Counted from the first letter of the stretch, positions 9,277 to 19,035 are shown. The stretch: DNA of 64,000 bases from Sphingomonas sp. (GCF_013816785.1 NZ_JACDDV010000002.1:1-64000); one strand, 5' to 3'. Made by a program: numbers and translations. The notes: generated from the sequence alone by a model not told the origin.

Positions 9277-9362
9277 GATCGTCCCCTGTGTTCGCACGGC
9301 CACTCATGCCGTCGACAGGGACGTTAACCTTAATCGAAATGGTTATCAAGAAATTTACCAAG

Positions 9363-11657
9363 TTATGCGGCCCGGCGTTTCCTCTCGCTAGTTAGCCGTC
9401 TGCTTAAATCGCTGAAGCTGGACGGGCGGGCGATGACGAAACCTTGCGCAACTTCACATTTCATTGCGACTAGGAGGTCCAGGGTCTCGCGGTTCTCGAC
9501 TCCTTCGGCGACAACCGTGCGACCGAGGGAGTGGGCGAGTGCGATCGTCGATTGAACCATGACCAGATCGCTGCGGTTGTCGCGCATTGATTTGACGAAG
9601 CTCTGGTCGATCTTGATCTCACTAGCCGGGATTTTCTTGAGATATTCGAGGGTCGAAAGTCCGGTGCCATAATCGTCGATCGAAATTTTGATTCCCAGAT
9701 CGCGCAGGCGTAATAGCGGCTCGATATCGGATCCGTTGGTGGCCAGCGTGGCGGTTTCGGTCAGTTCCAGGGTTAGCCTGGCCGGGTCGAGATGATGCTT
9801 TCGGAGCAGCGCGCTGACGCGTGAGGGAAGAATGGGGTTCGACAACATGCGCGCCGAAAGGTTGACCGCCATATCGAACGGGCGGTGGTCGCGGTTGACC
9901 TTGGCCGCCACCGCAATCGCGCGGTCGAGGACGAAAAAGGTCAGCTTTTCGATGCGGTCATTCTGCTCGGCCGCCGCAATAAACTCGCTTGGGCTGATCG
10001 GCCCTTTTTCCGGGTGGGTCCAACGCGCAAGCGCTTCCGCGCCCTTGGTGAAACCGGTAGTGAGGTCCATCTGCGGCTGAAAGGCGACCCACACTTGGCC
10101 ATTGTCGATGGCATTGTCGAGCTGGCCGAGCAGCGAAAGCCGCCATTCGGCATCCTTCAGCCGTTCCGGATCATGGTATTTCCAGCGAAGCCCCTCTCTA
10201 TGCGCTTCGTCGGCCGCGACCAGCGCACTGCCAAGACGATTGGAGATAGATCGCCCACTGCCGATTTCGACGCCAAAACTCACCGAAATATCAAATTGTT
10301 TTCCATCGACCTTGGCAGGACTGCGGAACAAAGCATGCAGCGCCTCGACATGATGGCCGATTGCTGTGTCGGGCTGGACGGTCCAGGCGAAGATGCCCTC
10401 GTCTCCTTGATAGACGGTCTCAATTTCCGAGCCCACCTTGAGACGAGCGACGATTTGTTCAATCAGATTTGCCTCCTGCGCGAGCGACATCGTCGAGACG
10501 ATTTGCGGGAAGTTGAGAATTCGCGCGGCGACTAGCGTCCGATTGCGTTCTTGATGGGACCGCCGCAGCGCGTGCATATTCGGCAGGCCGCTGACGGTGT
10601 TGACCAATCCGCGTTTCTTCGCGTGGGCCCACCCAAGCGCTGTACCCACAAAAATCAGCGTGAAGAGCGCTGGAGTGATGTCAATGAAGATTAGGTTTGC
10701 TTCCAAGGCCACCGGTACGGCCAAAAGTCCGATACCCACGGCAACGAGGACTAGAGGGCGCTTCGGTCCGCTCATTCGCAAGCACAAAAGAATCGCGCCT
10801 AAGGTAATCACAAGTACAAGTAGCCACCCCATGTCAACTGGATCGCCCGCCTTCAGGGTTTCTGCCGCAATTATATGGACGTACACGCCGCCGTATTTTC
10901 CCTGACCGGGTATCATATATTGGTCATATTGTCGCCAAGCGTCCGGGCCAACGATAACGACTTTACCGCGCAAAGCAGAAGCGGGCACTCGGCCCGCGAG
11001 TAAATCAATTGCGCTGATTTTTGGGATGGATTTTACGTCGAAGGCGTAATCGATCCGAAATGACGGTCGGTCGCTAACCTTCCTCTCCGTCATGATTGTC
11101 GCAAAAGTTGGAAACTTTCTACCTCCAATCGGGACCCAATAGTTCAAGTTCCAAATTTCGTTTGCATAATTATAATGAGCAGAAATCGAACCAATTTGCG
11201 CATTTCGATAAAAACGCGGAAGTGAACGCACACTAACGCCCGGTTCGTTGTCAATCCCTACCCGATCAAGAATAGCTAGCACGACGTTCGTGTTCGAAGA
11301 GATGGCGCGTTCCAAGGCGGCGTCTTCGACGGGCGTCGTCCGATCAGGGAAAATGAAGTCATGCACCTGCATTTTGGGATGCGAGGCGCCAATCTTGCTG
11401 ATCAGTTCGGCATAGCGCGACCGAGGCCACGGCCAGCGGCCGACCTTCTGCACCGATTTTTCGTCAATCGCGACCAGCACGATATCGCCGCTGACCGGCC
11501 GTTCATGAAAATAGTTGCGCACGACACGTAAGCGGTCCTCAGGATATTCGCCTGCGCCAATCAGCCCGAACAGTAGGCCAAGCAACACCGCCCAGATGAC
11601 CGTCCGATACGGGCCTCGGGTTGCGGACTTGCTACCGGTTCGGCGCAACAGGGGCAT
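9363..11657 (-). CDS. CHASE2 sensor, degenerate GGDEF, EAL phosphodiesterase
   Basis: 764 residues, inner membrane. The order is an N-terminal membrane helix (about 18-36), an extracytoplasmic CHASE2 sensor (about 45-290; IVLVAIDEKS, GRWPWPR, GKVVIVGP), then three closely spaced membrane helices (about 293-355). A GGDEF-like domain follows (SGLPNMHAL start) whose active-site loop reads YQGDEGIF rather than GGDEF, so no cyclase activity is expected. The C-terminal EAL domain is intact: EALARW, NLSARML, ELTETA, IDDYGTGLSTLEYL, KIDQSFV and VAEGVEN keep the usual metal and catalytic residues. Predicted c-di-GMP phosphodiesterase. The CHASE2-coding half is visibly more AT-rich than neighbouring genes. 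The gene lies between pntAA and pntAB on the opposite strand. Confidence 0.92.
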   Translation of the reverse strand: MPLLRRTGSKSATRGPYRTVIWAVLLGLLFGLIGAGEYPEDRLRVVRNYFHERPVSGDIVLVAIDEKSVQKVGRWPWPRSRYAELISKIGASHPKMQVHDFIFPDRTTPVEDAALERAISSNTNVVLAILDRVGIDNEPGVSVRSLPRFYRNAQIGSISAHYNYANEIWNLNYWVPIGGRKFPTFATIMTERKVSDRPSFRIDYAFDVKSIPKISAIDLLAGRVPASALRGKVVIVGPDAWRQYDQYMIPGQGKYGGVYVHIIAAETLKAGDPVDMGWLLVLVITLGAILLCLRMSGPKRPLVLVAVGIGLLAVPVALEANLIFIDITPALFTLIFVGTALGWAHAKKRGLVNTVSGLPNMHALRRSHQERNRTLVAARILNFPQIVSTMSLAQEANLIEQIVARLKVGSEIETVYQGDEGIFAWTVQPDTAIGHHVEALHALFRSPAKVDGKQFDISVSFGVEIGSGRSISNRLGSALVAADEAHREGLRWKYHDPERLKDAEWRLSLLGQLDNAIDNGQVWVAFQPQMDLTTGFTKGAEALARWTHPEKGPISPSEFIAAAEQNDRIEKLTFFVLDRAIAVAAKVNRDHRPFDMAVNLSARMLSNPILPSRVSALLRKHHLDPARLTLELTETATLATNGSDIEPLLRLRDLGIKISIDDYGTGLSTLEYLKKIPASEIKIDQSFVKSMRDNRSDLVMVQSTIALAHSLGRTVVAEGVENRETLDLLVAMKCEVAQGFVIARPSSFSDLSRRLTSERKRRAA

Positions 11658-11820
11658 ATGGTTTCGGCTTCCTGCTTCTTCCCACCCGCGATGCGCAGAA
11701 AAAGGTTATCAAATCGGAAACCGCGCCGGAATTAATCGGGCGCGGCAGTGATGCGCCCGGCCGCCCTCGACAAGCCGCCACGGCCTTGCCACAACATCGG
11801 CTTTGCCAAGGGAGGCCGGC

Positions 11821-12111
11821 TTGGACTTCATCTCGATCCTATCGATATTCGTGCTGGCCTGTTTCGTCGGCTATTTCGTCGTCTGGTCGGTGACCCCGGC
11901 GCTGCACACGCCGCTGATGTCGGTGACCAACGCGATTTCTTCGGTCATCATCGTTGGCGCGTTGATCGCCAGTGCTGCAGGCGGCTCTGTCACGTCGAAA
12001 TGGCTTGGGCTGGTCGCGGTCGCGTTGGCCAGCGTCAATATTTTTGGCGGTTTCGCGGTGACCGCGCGGATGCTGGCGATGTACAAGAAAAAGGACCGCG
12101 GCGATGCATGA
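11821..12111 (+). CDS. pntAB: NAD(P) transhydrogenase subunit alpha part 2 (membrane)
   Basis: Small membrane subunit (domain IIa) of the proton-pumping transhydrogenase. 96 residues with three to four hydrophobic helices (FISILSIFVLACFVGYFVVWSV; TNAISSVIIVGALIASA; GLVAVALASVNIFGGF). The track start at 11803 is a TTG inside the ribosome site. AGGGAGG at 11810-11816 sits 4-5 nt before the TTG at 11821, giving LDFISILS, so I take the later TTG. Overlaps pntB by 8 bp. Confidence 0.93.
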   Translation: MDFISILSIFVLACFVGYFVVWSVTPALHTPLMSVTNAISSVIIVGALIASAAGGSVTSKWLGLVAVALASVNIFGGFAVTARMLAMYKKKDRGDA

Positions 12112-13600
12112 GGCGGTGACCCCGGCGTGGGTGCTGATCGCTTATCTGATCGCCGGCATTTGCTTCATCCTCGCACTGCGCGGCCTGTCGAGCCCGGCAA
12201 CCAGCCAGCGCGGCAACCGGCTAGGCATGGCGGGGATGGCTATTGCCGTCATTACGACGTTGTGGACGCAATTTCTGGACTTTTCGGCGGTGGGTCTGGA
12301 CGGCCAACACATTCGGCCATTCGAAATGATGTTGATCGATTGGACGGCCATCGGTGAAATTCTGGCCGCCATCGTGATCGGCGGCGGCATTGGGCTGGTT
12401 ACCGCCCGCCGGATCCAGATGACCGCGATGCCTCAGTTGGTCGCGGCTTTCCACAGTTTGGTCGGCTTGGCCGCGGTGCTAGTCGGAGCGGCCGCCTTCC
12501 TCAACCCGGAGGCGTTCGGAATCGCCGTGCGGATCACGCCGATCGCCACCCCCTCTTTCCTTAGCATCCTGCCGGTAAGCAGGGTCGAGATGGGGCTTGG
12601 CGTCGCGATTGGCGCGATCACCTTCTCTGGCTCGGTTATCGCCTTTCTGAAGCTCAACGGCACCATGTCGGGCGCGCCAATTCTGCTGCCCCTGCGGCAT
12701 GTCCTCAACCTTGGCACACTGGTCGCGATCCTCGGGCTGATCGCCTATTTCACTCAGGATCAGTCGCCCTGGATATTCTGGACCATCACCGCGCTCGCCT
12801 TCGCGATAGGCTTCCTCCTCATCATCCCGATTGGCGGCGCGGACATGCCCGTCGTGATTTCGATGCTCAACAGCTATTCGGGTTGGGCGGCGGCGGCGAT
12901 GGGCTTCACGCTGCACAACAGCGCGATGATCATCACCGGCGCGCTGGTCGGATCGTCGGGCGCGATTTTGAGCTATATCATGTGCCGCGCGATGAACCGC
13001 AGCTTCATCAGCGTCATCGCCGGCGGGTTCGGCGCGGTTGCCGGCTCCGGCGGCGGCGAAGCGATCGACCGGCCCTACAAGCGCGGCTCGGCCGAGGACG
13101 CCGCGTTCCTGATGAAACAGGCCGACAAGGTGATCATCGTTCCGGGCTATGGCATGGCGGTGTCCCAGGCCCAGCATGCGCTGCGCGAAATGGCCGAGAT
13201 GCTGAAGAAAGAGGGGGTCGAGGTCAAATATGCGATCCACCCGGTGGCGGGGCGGATGCCGGGGCACATGAACGTTCTCCTTGCCGAGGCCAATGTTCCC
13301 TATGATGAGGTGTTCGAACTGGAGGACATCAACAGCGAATTCGCGCAGGCCGACGTCGCCTTCGTGATCGGCGCCAACGACGTCACCAATCCGGCCGCAA
13401 AGACCGACAAAACATCGCCGATTTACGGCATGCCGGTGTTGGACGTGGAGAAGGCGCGGACCGTTTTATTTATCAAGCGGTCGATGGGCGGCGCGGGTTA
13501 TGCCGGGGTCGATAACGAGCTATTCTATCGCGACAACACGATGATGCTTCTGTCCGACGCGAAAAAGATGGTCGAGGAAATCGTCAAAGCGCTCGGCTAG
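12104..13600 (+). CDS. pntB: NAD(P) transhydrogenase subunit beta
   Basis: Membrane domain IIb plus the NADP(H)-binding domain III. 498 residues. Eight or more hydrophobic segments fill roughly the first 300 residues, including GGADMPVVISMLNSYSGWAAA. The soluble C-terminal domain carries IIVPGYGMAVSQAQHA, HPVAGRMPGHMNVLLAEA and VIGANDVTNPAA, the nucleotide-binding landmarks of PntB. It starts inside the end of pntAB, a normal coupled arrangement. Together with pntAA and pntAB it completes the enzyme that supplies NADPH at the expense of the proton gradient. Confidence 0.96.
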   Translation: MHEAVTPAWVLIAYLIAGICFILALRGLSSPATSQRGNRLGMAGMAIAVITTLWTQFLDFSAVGLDGQHIRPFEMMLIDWTAIGEILAAIVIGGGIGLVTARRIQMTAMPQLVAAFHSLVGLAAVLVGAAAFLNPEAFGIAVRITPIATPSFLSILPVSRVEMGLGVAIGAITFSGSVIAFLKLNGTMSGAPILLPLRHVLNLGTLVAILGLIAYFTQDQSPWIFWTITALAFAIGFLLIIPIGGADMPVVISMLNSYSGWAAAAMGFTLHNSAMIITGALVGSSGAILSYIMCRAMNRSFISVIAGGFGAVAGSGGGEAIDRPYKRGSAEDAAFLMKQADKVIIVPGYGMAVSQAQHALREMAEMLKKEGVEVKYAIHPVAGRMPGHMNVLLAEANVPYDEVFELEDINSEFAQADVAFVIGANDVTNPAAKTDKTSPIYGMPVLDVEKARTVLFIKRSMGGAGYAGVDNELFYRDNTMMLLSDAKKMVEEIVKALG

Positions 13601-13627
13601 GTTGGGCGACAGTTCGCGCGCTGTCGT

Positions 13628-14089
13628 CTAGCGAACCTCGATTGCGATGACGGTGATCGCTTTGCCCGAGCCCGGCAACTCGACCTCCTCCCCGACTTCG
13701 GCGCCGAGCAAGGCGCGGGCGAGGGGCGCGGAAAAGGCGATGCGGTCGGCGGCGGGATCGGCCTCGTCGTGCCCCACGATTTCCATTGCGCGCGTTTCGC
13801 CAGCGCGAACAAACGTCACGCGCGTCCCGATCGCGACCATATCGCCCTTGGGGGCAGCGGCGATCTGGGCACTGGCGAGGCGGTTGCGCCAGTAGCGGGC
13901 GTCTCGCAGCAGCGCCTTGCGCTCCTCCTCGCCAAGTTCGGCGCCAAGCTGAGCCTCGATCGCGTCATGGCGCGCCTCGATCAGCGCATAGCCCCGTTCG
14001 GTGACGAGGTTGGGGCCGGGCGGCATCGGCAGCTCGAACTTTGGCTCGAGATGCTCCTCATCGCTCTCGCGGCGAAAGGCGACGCTCAT
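13628..14089 (-). CDS. GreA/GreB-family transcription elongation factor
   Basis: 153 residues. The N-terminal part (about 25-85) is a helical hairpin-like segment (LVTERGYALIEARHDAIEAQL then RKALLRDARYWRNRLASAQI). The C-terminal half is an FKBP-like Gre domain with IGTRVTFVRAGETRAMEIVGHDEAD, ISFSAPLA-type and GEEVELPGSGKAITVIAIE motifs. Gre factors rescue backtracked RNA polymerase. It is convergent to pntB with a 27-bp gap containing a weak CGACAG...CTGTCG hairpin (13607-13626). Whether it acts as GreA, GreB or an anti-Gre paralogue cannot be decided from sequence. Confidence 0.85.
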   Translation of the reverse strand: MSVAFRRESDEEHLEPKFELPMPPGPNLVTERGYALIEARHDAIEAQLGAELGEEERKALLRDARYWRNRLASAQIAAAPKGDMVAIGTRVTFVRAGETRAMEIVGHDEADPAADRIAFSAPLARALLGAEVGEEVELPGSGKAITVIAIEVR

Positions 14090-14208
14090 CGGCGGGCGCG
14101 GGGGCGGTGGGCAATCATCGTCGGCCTATTAGCATAGGCGGACGTCCTCGCACGAGGATTGGCGCGCTGCCTATCGCAACTCTGTCGCTTAGCCTCTAAA
14201 TCCTTCTC

Positions 14209-16146
14209 GTGAGCAAAGCCGATCGCCCAGACCAGCCCAATGCTTCCGCGCGCTTCAATGAGGAGGCGGCGACCTATACCGTGCGCGGGTCAGGCGCGCC
14301 CGACATCGAGGCGGGGGTGGCCGCTATCCGCAACGTGTTGAAGACGTTACCGGTGCGGCCTGGCGTTTATCGGATGCAGGATGCGCGGGGCGACGTGCTC
14401 TATGTCGGCAAGGCCAAGGGGCTCAAAAGCCGGGTGGCCAATTACACCCAGGTCGCGCGGCTGCCCAAGCGGTTGCAGCGGATGGTCAGCCAGACGCGGT
14501 CGATGACCATCGTCACCACACGTACCGAGGCCGAGGCGCTGTTGCTCGAGGCGCAGCTGATCAAGCGCTTCCGTCCGCCGTACAATGTTCTGCTGCGCGA
14601 CGACAAAAGCTTCCCGTTCATCCTGCTGCGCGACGATCATGCCTTTCCGCGGGTCCAGAAGCATCGCGGTGCGCGACGCGCGAAGGGGCAATATTATGGG
14701 CCGTTCGCCAGCGCCGGATCGGTCACGCGGACGCTTAATGCGTTGCAGAAGCTATTCCTGCTAAGAAGCTGTTCCGACAGTTTTTTTACCAACCGCTCGC
14801 GTCCGTGCCTTCTGTATCAAATCCGCCGCTGCTCGGCACCGTGCGTCGGGCGGATCGGTGAGGAGGAGTATGGCGAGCTGGTCGCCGACGCCAAGAATTT
14901 CCTCACCGGCAAATCGACTGGGGTCCAGGCGCGGCTGGGCAAATCGATGTCCGAGGCGGCCGACAAGCAGGATTATGAGCTGGCCGCGGTCTTTCGCGAC
15001 CGGCTGCGCGCGCTGACCTATATCCAGGGCAGCCAGACGGTTCATGCCGAGGGGCTGGGCGATGGGGACATTTTTGCGCTCGCCTGCAACGCCGGCCAGA
15101 TGTGCATCCAGGCTTTTTTTATCCGCGGCGGGCAGAATTGGGGGCATCGCGCCTTCTTCCCGGCGCACACCAACGATGTGCCCGAAGCCGAAGTGCTGTC
15201 GAGTTTTCTCGTCCAATTCTACGAGGATGTCCCGCCGCCGCGCCGCATTCTGCTCGACCGCGACCTGCCAGAAGCAGCGCTGATCGCCGAGGCGTTGAGC
15301 GAGCGCGCCGAGCGCAAGGTCGAGATCGACCGGCCGCAGCGTGGCGCGCGCAAGAAGCTGATCGACCAGGCCAAGCGCAACGCCGAAGAAGCGCTCGAAC
15401 GGCGGCAAGCGGAATCGACTACCCAGGGCAAATTGCTGCGCGAGCTGGCCGAGACGTTTGAGCTGGCCGAACCACCGAAGCGCATCGAGGTTTATGACAA
15501 CAGCCACATCATGGGCGCCAACGCCACCGGCGCGATGATCGTCGCCGGGCCGGAAGGGTTCCGCAAGAATCAGTATCGCAAGTTCAACATCAAGTCGGGG
15601 ATTACGCCAGGCGATGATTTCGGGATGATGCGCGAAGTGCTCGAGCGGCGCTTCGCCCGGCTGGAAAAGGAGGACCCGGACCGTAGCTCCGGCGAATGGC
15701 CGGACCTGTTGCTGATCGACGGCGGCAAGGGGCAACTCTCCACCGTGTGCGAAATACTGGAGAATGCCGGGGTCCACGACATTCCGGTCGTCGGGGTCGC
15801 CAAGGGGCCTGATCGCAACGCCGGGCGCGAGACGTTTCATATGCCGGGCGGCCGCGAAATCACTTTCCCGCCCAACGCGCCGCTGCTGTTCTACTTCCAG
15901 CGGCTGCGCGACGAGGCGCACCGCTTTGCCATCGGCACGCATCGGGCCAAGCGCGCCAAGAGCCTGACCACCTCGACCCTCGACGAAGTTCCCGGGATCG
16001 GCCCCAACCGCAAGCGCGCGCTGCTGATGCACTTCGGCACGGCCCGGGCGGTCAAGGGCGCGGCGCTCGATGATCTCGAGCGGGCGCCGGGTATTTCGAA
16101 GACGATGGCGCTGCAGCTCTACGACTATTTCCACCCGCACGGCTGA
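14209..16146 (+). CDS. uvrC: excinuclease ABC subunit C
   Basis: Dual-incision nuclease of nucleotide excision repair. 645 residues. The GIY-YIG nuclease domain begins near residue 45 ([29 protein letters not shown]). The Cys cluster region [11 protein letters not shown], a UVR motif ([17 protein letters not shown]), the RNase H-like domain ([20 protein letters not shown]) and C-terminal helix-hairpin-helix motifs ([22 protein letters not shown]) follow. The start is GTG. The stop overlaps the recO start as TGATG. Confidence 0.97.
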   Translation: MSKADRPDQPNASARFNEEAATYTVRGSGAPDIEAGVAAIRNVLKTLPVRPGVYRMQDARGDVLYVGKAKGLKSRVANYTQVARLPKRLQRMVSQTRSMTIVTTRTEAEALLLEAQLIKRFRPPYNVLLRDDKSFPFILLRDDHAFPRVQKHRGARRAKGQYYGPFASAGSVTRTLNALQKLFLLRSCSDSFFTNRSRPCLLYQIRRCSAPCVGRIGEEEYGELVADAKNFLTGKSTGVQARLGKSMSEAADKQDYELAAVFRDRLRALTYIQGSQTVHAEGLGDGDIFALACNAGQMCIQAFFIRGGQNWGHRAFFPAHTNDVPEAEVLSSFLVQFYEDVPPPRRILLDRDLPEAALIAEALSERAERKVEIDRPQRGARKKLIDQAKRNAEEALERRQAESTTQGKLLRELAETFELAEPPKRIEVYDNSHIMGANATGAMIVAGPEGFRKNQYRKFNIKSGITPGDDFGMMREVLERRFARLEKEDPDRSSGEWPDLLLIDGGKGQLSTVCEILENAGVHDIPVVGVAKGPDRNAGRETFHMPGGREITFPPNAPLLFYFQRLRDEAHRFAIGTHRAKRAKSLTTSTLDEVPGIGPNRKRALLMHFGTARAVKGAALDDLERAPGISKTMALQLYDYFHPHG

Positions 16147-16883
16147 TGCGCTTCACCACGCCCGCTATCATCCTCTCGCTGCGCCCCCACGGCGAGCATG
16201 GCGCAGTGCTGCGGGTGATGACGCCGGAGCATGGGCTGCAGGCGGCCTACGTGCGCGGCGCGCGCGGACGGCGGATGCGTCCGGTGCTGCTCGCCGGGAA
16301 TTTGGTCGAGGCCACCCTCCGCGCGCGGACCGACACGCAGTTGCCGCAGGCGACGGTCGAGCTGCTGCATAGCCGAGCCCCGTTGCTCGCCGAGCCGCTG
16401 CCCGCTGCGGCGATCGACTGGGCGACCGCGCTGACCACAACGGCCTTGCCCGAAGCGCAGCCCTATCGGCGGCTCTATTCCGCGCTTGATGGGTTGCTGG
16501 CGGCGGTCGAAGCGGCCCCGGCTGCGAGCGGCTGGGGCGCTGCGCTGGTTCGCTACGAACTGCTGCTGCTCGCTGAGCTCGGCTTCGGGCTCGACCTCGA
16601 TCGCTGCGCGGTGAGCGGCGACGCAGAGGATTTGATCGCGGTCAGCCCGCGCTCGGGCAGGGCGGTTAGCGCGGCCGAGGCCGAGCCCTATCTCGGCAAG
16701 TTGCTGCCCCTGCCACGCTTTGTGCGCGAGGGTGGGATAGCGTCATGGGCGGATATTCTCGACGGACTGACTCTAAGCGGCCACTTTCTGCTCCGCGATG
16801 TGGTCACGGATCGTTCGGCGACGGTCGCCGATGCGCGGGGACGGCTGGTCGAGCGGATGCGGCGTGCTGCCGGGCCCGGCTAA
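16146..16883 (+). CDS. recO: DNA repair protein RecO
   Basis: RecFOR-pathway mediator that loads RecA at gaps. 245 residues. The N-terminal OB fold starts [26 protein letters not shown], with [13 protein letters not shown] following, then the all-helical C-terminal domain ([23 protein letters not shown]). No CxxC zinc finger is present. It is translationally coupled to uvrC through TGATG. Its stop shares CTAA with the convergent epimerase gene. Confidence 0.92.
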   Translation: MRFTTPAIILSLRPHGEHGAVLRVMTPEHGLQAAYVRGARGRRMRPVLLAGNLVEATLRARTDTQLPQATVELLHSRAPLLAEPLPAAAIDWATALTTTALPEAQPYRRLYSALDGLLAAVEAAPAASGWGAALVRYELLLLAELGFGLDLDRCAVSGDAEDLIAVSPRSGRAVSAAEAEPYLGKLLPLPRFVREGGIASWADILDGLTLSGHFLLRDVVTDRSATVADARGRLVERMRRAAGPG

Positions 16884-17890
16884 GGTCTGGCGATATACCA
16901 GGGCAGGGCTTCATCGAGGCCGCGTTTGACCGAATAGGCCGGTTGATAGCCGAGCTTGCGGCGCGCCTTCGAAATGTCGGCCTGGGAATGGCGCACGTCG
17001 CCGGCGCGAAAGTCGGCCATCGTCGGCTTTCGGTCATAATGGACTTGGTGATCGCGCAGCCCGTCGCGGATGAACGCGAACAACTCCCCGAGCGTGGCGC
17101 GGTCGCCGAACGCGACATTATAGACCTCCCCTTGCGCTTCGTCGGGGCCGAGCGCGGCTAGCAGGTTTGCCTGAACGGCATTGGCGACATAGCAGAAATC
17201 GCGGCTGGTCTCGCCGTCGCCATTGATGACGACCTCCTCGCCCGCGATCATCGCCGCGACCCATTTGGGGATCACCGCCGCGTAGGCCCCATCAGGGTCC
17301 TGGCGTGGGCCGAACACGTTGAAATAGCGCAGCCCCGTGGCCTGATAGCCATAGCATCGGGCATAGACCGAGGCGTAAATCTCGTTGGCCAGCTTCGTTG
17401 CCGCATAGGGCGACAGCGAATTGCCGATTCGCTCCTCGCGCTTGGGCAAATTGGGTTCGTCGCCATAAGTTGAGCTGGAGGCGGCGTAAATGAAGCGTGA
17501 CACGCCGGCGGACCGCGCTGCATCGAGCATGTTGAGGAAGCCGGTGACGTTGACGTCGTGGCTGGTCAGCGGATCGGCGATCGATCTCGGCACCGATCCG
17601 AGCGCTGCCTGGTGGAGGACGATATCGGCACCGGCGACGGCCGCGGCGCAGGTATAGCGATCGCGAATGTCGCCAACAATCATCCGGAAGGTCCCGCGGC
17701 TGGAACTCAGCGCCTCGTCGAGGTTGCGTTGATGCCCGGTTGCGAAATTGTCGAGGCCGACCACGCTCTGGCCGTTAGCGAGCAGCACCTCGACCAGGTT
17801 CGATCCAATGAATCCAGCGGGGCCGGTCACTAGCCATCGCCTCTGGCGGCCCTCGAGCAAGCGAGGAAGATCAAAGTCCGACGGATCCAT
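16880..17890 (-). CDS. UDP-N-acetylglucosamine 4-epimerase-like SDR (WbpP/TviC type)
   Basis: 336-residue extended short-chain dehydrogenase/reductase. The NAD-binding [11 protein letters not shown] is at 22-32. The catalytic Tyr-Lys pair lies in [11 protein letters not shown] (Tyr162, Lys166), with SSSTYGD before it. The pattern [25 protein letters not shown] and [21 protein letters not shown] is characteristic of UDP-GlcNAc/UDP-GlcNAcA C4-epimerases of the WbpP group. It would supply UDP-GalNAc-type donors for the nearby polysaccharide locus. It shares a 4-bp overlap with recO, tail to tail. Exact substrate is inferred. Confidence 0.82.
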   Translation of the reverse strand: MDPSDFDLPRLLEGRQRRWLVTGPAGFIGSNLVEVLLANGQSVVGLDNFATGHQRNLDEALSSSRGTFRMIVGDIRDRYTCAAAVAGADIVLHQAALGSVPRSIADPLTSHDVNVTGFLNMLDAARSAGVSRFIYAASSSTYGDEPNLPKREERIGNSLSPYAATKLANEIYASVYARCYGYQATGLRYFNVFGPRQDPDGAYAAVIPKWVAAMIAGEEVVINGDGETSRDFCYVANAVQANLLAALGPDEAQGEVYNVAFGDRATLGELFAFIRDGLRDHQVHYDRKPTMADFRAGDVRHSQADISKARRKLGYQPAYSVKRGLDEALPWYIARP

Positions 17891-17977
17891 GCCGGGCTTC
17901 TTGGCGCGATAAAGTGATCCTGTCGATTGGCGATGTTGCGGCTTGCGAAGGTCGCGGCCACGAGCCTAGCTTCAGCT

Positions 17978-18391
17978 ATGGCCGATTTGCTCGCTTCGCT
18001 GTTTCCTCATGTCGCCGAAACGCGTGGCATGACGGTGCGGGTGGCTGTGAGCTTCCTTGCCGAACAGTCAGCGCCGGCGCAGGGCCGCTGGTTCTGGTCC
18101 TACCATGTCCGGCTTGAAAATCATGGTGAAGGCGTGGTCCAGTTACTCGCCCGCTACTGGAAGATCGTCGACGGGCGGGGCAATGTGCACGAAGTGCGCG
18201 GCCAGGGAGTGGTCGGGGATATGCCGGTCATTCCGCGGGGCGAAAGCTATGACTATGTCTCCGGCTGCCCGCTCGACACCCCGACAGGAACAATGAGCGG
18301 TCATTATCAGCTGGTCGACGAATCGGGGACCGCGTTCCACGTCGCCATTCCGAAATTTGCGTTGCTCGCGCCGGCCGAAATACGCGAATGA
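17978..18391 (+). CDS. apaG: ApaG domain protein
   Basis: 137 residues forming a single ApaG immunoglobulin-like fold: WFWSYHVRLENHGEGVVQLLARYWKI, GRGNVHEVRGQGVVGDMP, PRGESYDYVSGCPLDTPTGTMSGHY. The domain is tied to Co2+/Mg2+ handling in enterobacteria; its molecular role is not settled. I choose the ATG at 17978 (MADLLASLFPHVAETRG) because the fold starts soon after it. The track start at 17927 (TTG) and an ATG at 17933 add residues of low plausibility. The stop codon lies inside a 10-bp hairpin. Confidence 0.85.
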   Translation: MADLLASLFPHVAETRGMTVRVAVSFLAEQSAPAQGRWFWSYHVRLENHGEGVVQLLARYWKIVDGRGNVHEVRGQGVVGDMPVIPRGESYDYVSGCPLDTPTGTMSGHYQLVDESGTAFHVAIPKFALLAPAEIRE

Positions 18392-18413
18392 CGCCGCGCA
18401 AGGGCGGCGTCAT
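18388..18413. terminator. 10-bp hairpin spanning the apaG stop
   Basis: ATGACGCCGC-gcaagg-GCGGCGTCAT is a perfect 10-bp inverted repeat with a 6-nt loop that includes the apaG TGA. It lies between apaG and the convergent small exported-protein gene (ends 18440). No T-run follows on either strand, so it is terminator-like rather than a textbook intrinsic terminator. Confidence 0.5.
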
Positions 18414-18439
18414 TCAGTGGCGCGACGTTGAGTCAGGCC

Positions 18440-18787
18440 CTAATTGGGGCTGCGCGGGACCGGAGTGAAGTCGAGATCGTCGTTGTCATCCCTGGTGAGA
18501 ATGTAAATCCCGAGCGCTATCGTACCCAAAATCACCGCCAGAACGGGAAGAGGGGGGAAGCCTATCCCGTCGTCATCATCGTCGTCGTCGTCACGATAGT
18601 TCTGAGCCGCAGCCAGCGACGCGGCGCTCGCGCTGCTCAAGGAACTCATCGCCCCCAGCGCAAGCCATGGGTTGACCGCCGTAGCGCCAATCGCGGGAGC
18701 CGGGGCAGCCGCAATGGCGCTTGTCGAAACCGAGCACAGCGCTAGGGCGGCGACGGCTGCTGTTAACTTGCGCATGGAACTCGACAT
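18440..18787 (-). CDS. small exported protein with poly-Asp tract and C-terminal membrane helix
   Basis: 115 residues of unknown function. A signal peptide (residues ~5-27, RKLTAAVAALALCSVSTSAIAAA) is followed by a short Ala/Ser-rich segment. Then come eight consecutive Asp near 66-73, one strongly hydrophobic helix (FPPLPVLAVILGTIALGIYIL) and an acidic tail. The start at 18787 is supported by GGGAG about 9 nt upstream; an internal Met at residue 5 is an alternative. The gene reads away from the polysaccharide locus and shares an AT-rich divergent promoter region with the glycosyltransferase at 19036. No family recognised. Confidence 0.7.
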   Translation of the reverse strand: MSSSMRKLTAAVAALALCSVSTSAIAAAPAPAIGATAVNPWLALGAMSSLSSASAASLAAAQNYRDDDDDDDDGIGFPPLPVLAVILGTIALGIYILTRDDNDDLDFTPVPRSPN

Positions 18788-18833
18788 GGTGCTAAACTCC
18801 CGGATGATGGCGCGACCTTATCCAATAAAACGC

Positions 18834-18855
18834 TTAACGCCAAGTCATTTAACGC
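18834..18855. repeat. direct repeat TTAACGC x2 in divergent promoter region
   Basis: TTAACGC occurs at 18834-18840 and 18849-18855, 15 bp start to start, in the 248-bp AT-rich gap between the divergent exported-protein gene and the glycosyltransferase gene. It could be a regulator binding site; no function is claimed. I see nothing else definite in this gap. Confidence 0.35.
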
Positions 18856-19035
18856 ATTTCTTTGACGCAGGTTTCATGAAATCTGTCGCCGGAACGCCAC
18901 GGTCCGTCGATGCGGAGGAGGAATAATATTCCGAGTCGCCCCCGGAGTGTTGTCTAACGGTGAGCGAGGCTTCTATGCGATTGACGTCATTTCCGTCGCC
19001 GACGGCTCCGCCGCCCCGCCATTCTTGAGGCACTC

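Noticed and set aside
9301-9340. CtrA-type TTAA-N7-TTAA site upstream of the small peptide gene
   Set aside because: TTAACCTTAA is present, but the two TTAA blocks are only 2 bp apart, not 7, so the consensus is not met.
14761-16140. 459-residue minus-strand ORF
   Set aside because: Fully antisense to uvrC, whose motifs are intact; no recognisable domain.
18500-18600. Repetitive GTC/ATC stretch considered as a CRISPR or tandem-repeat array
   Set aside because: It is the Asp-codon run of the small exported protein; no repeat-spacer periodicity.
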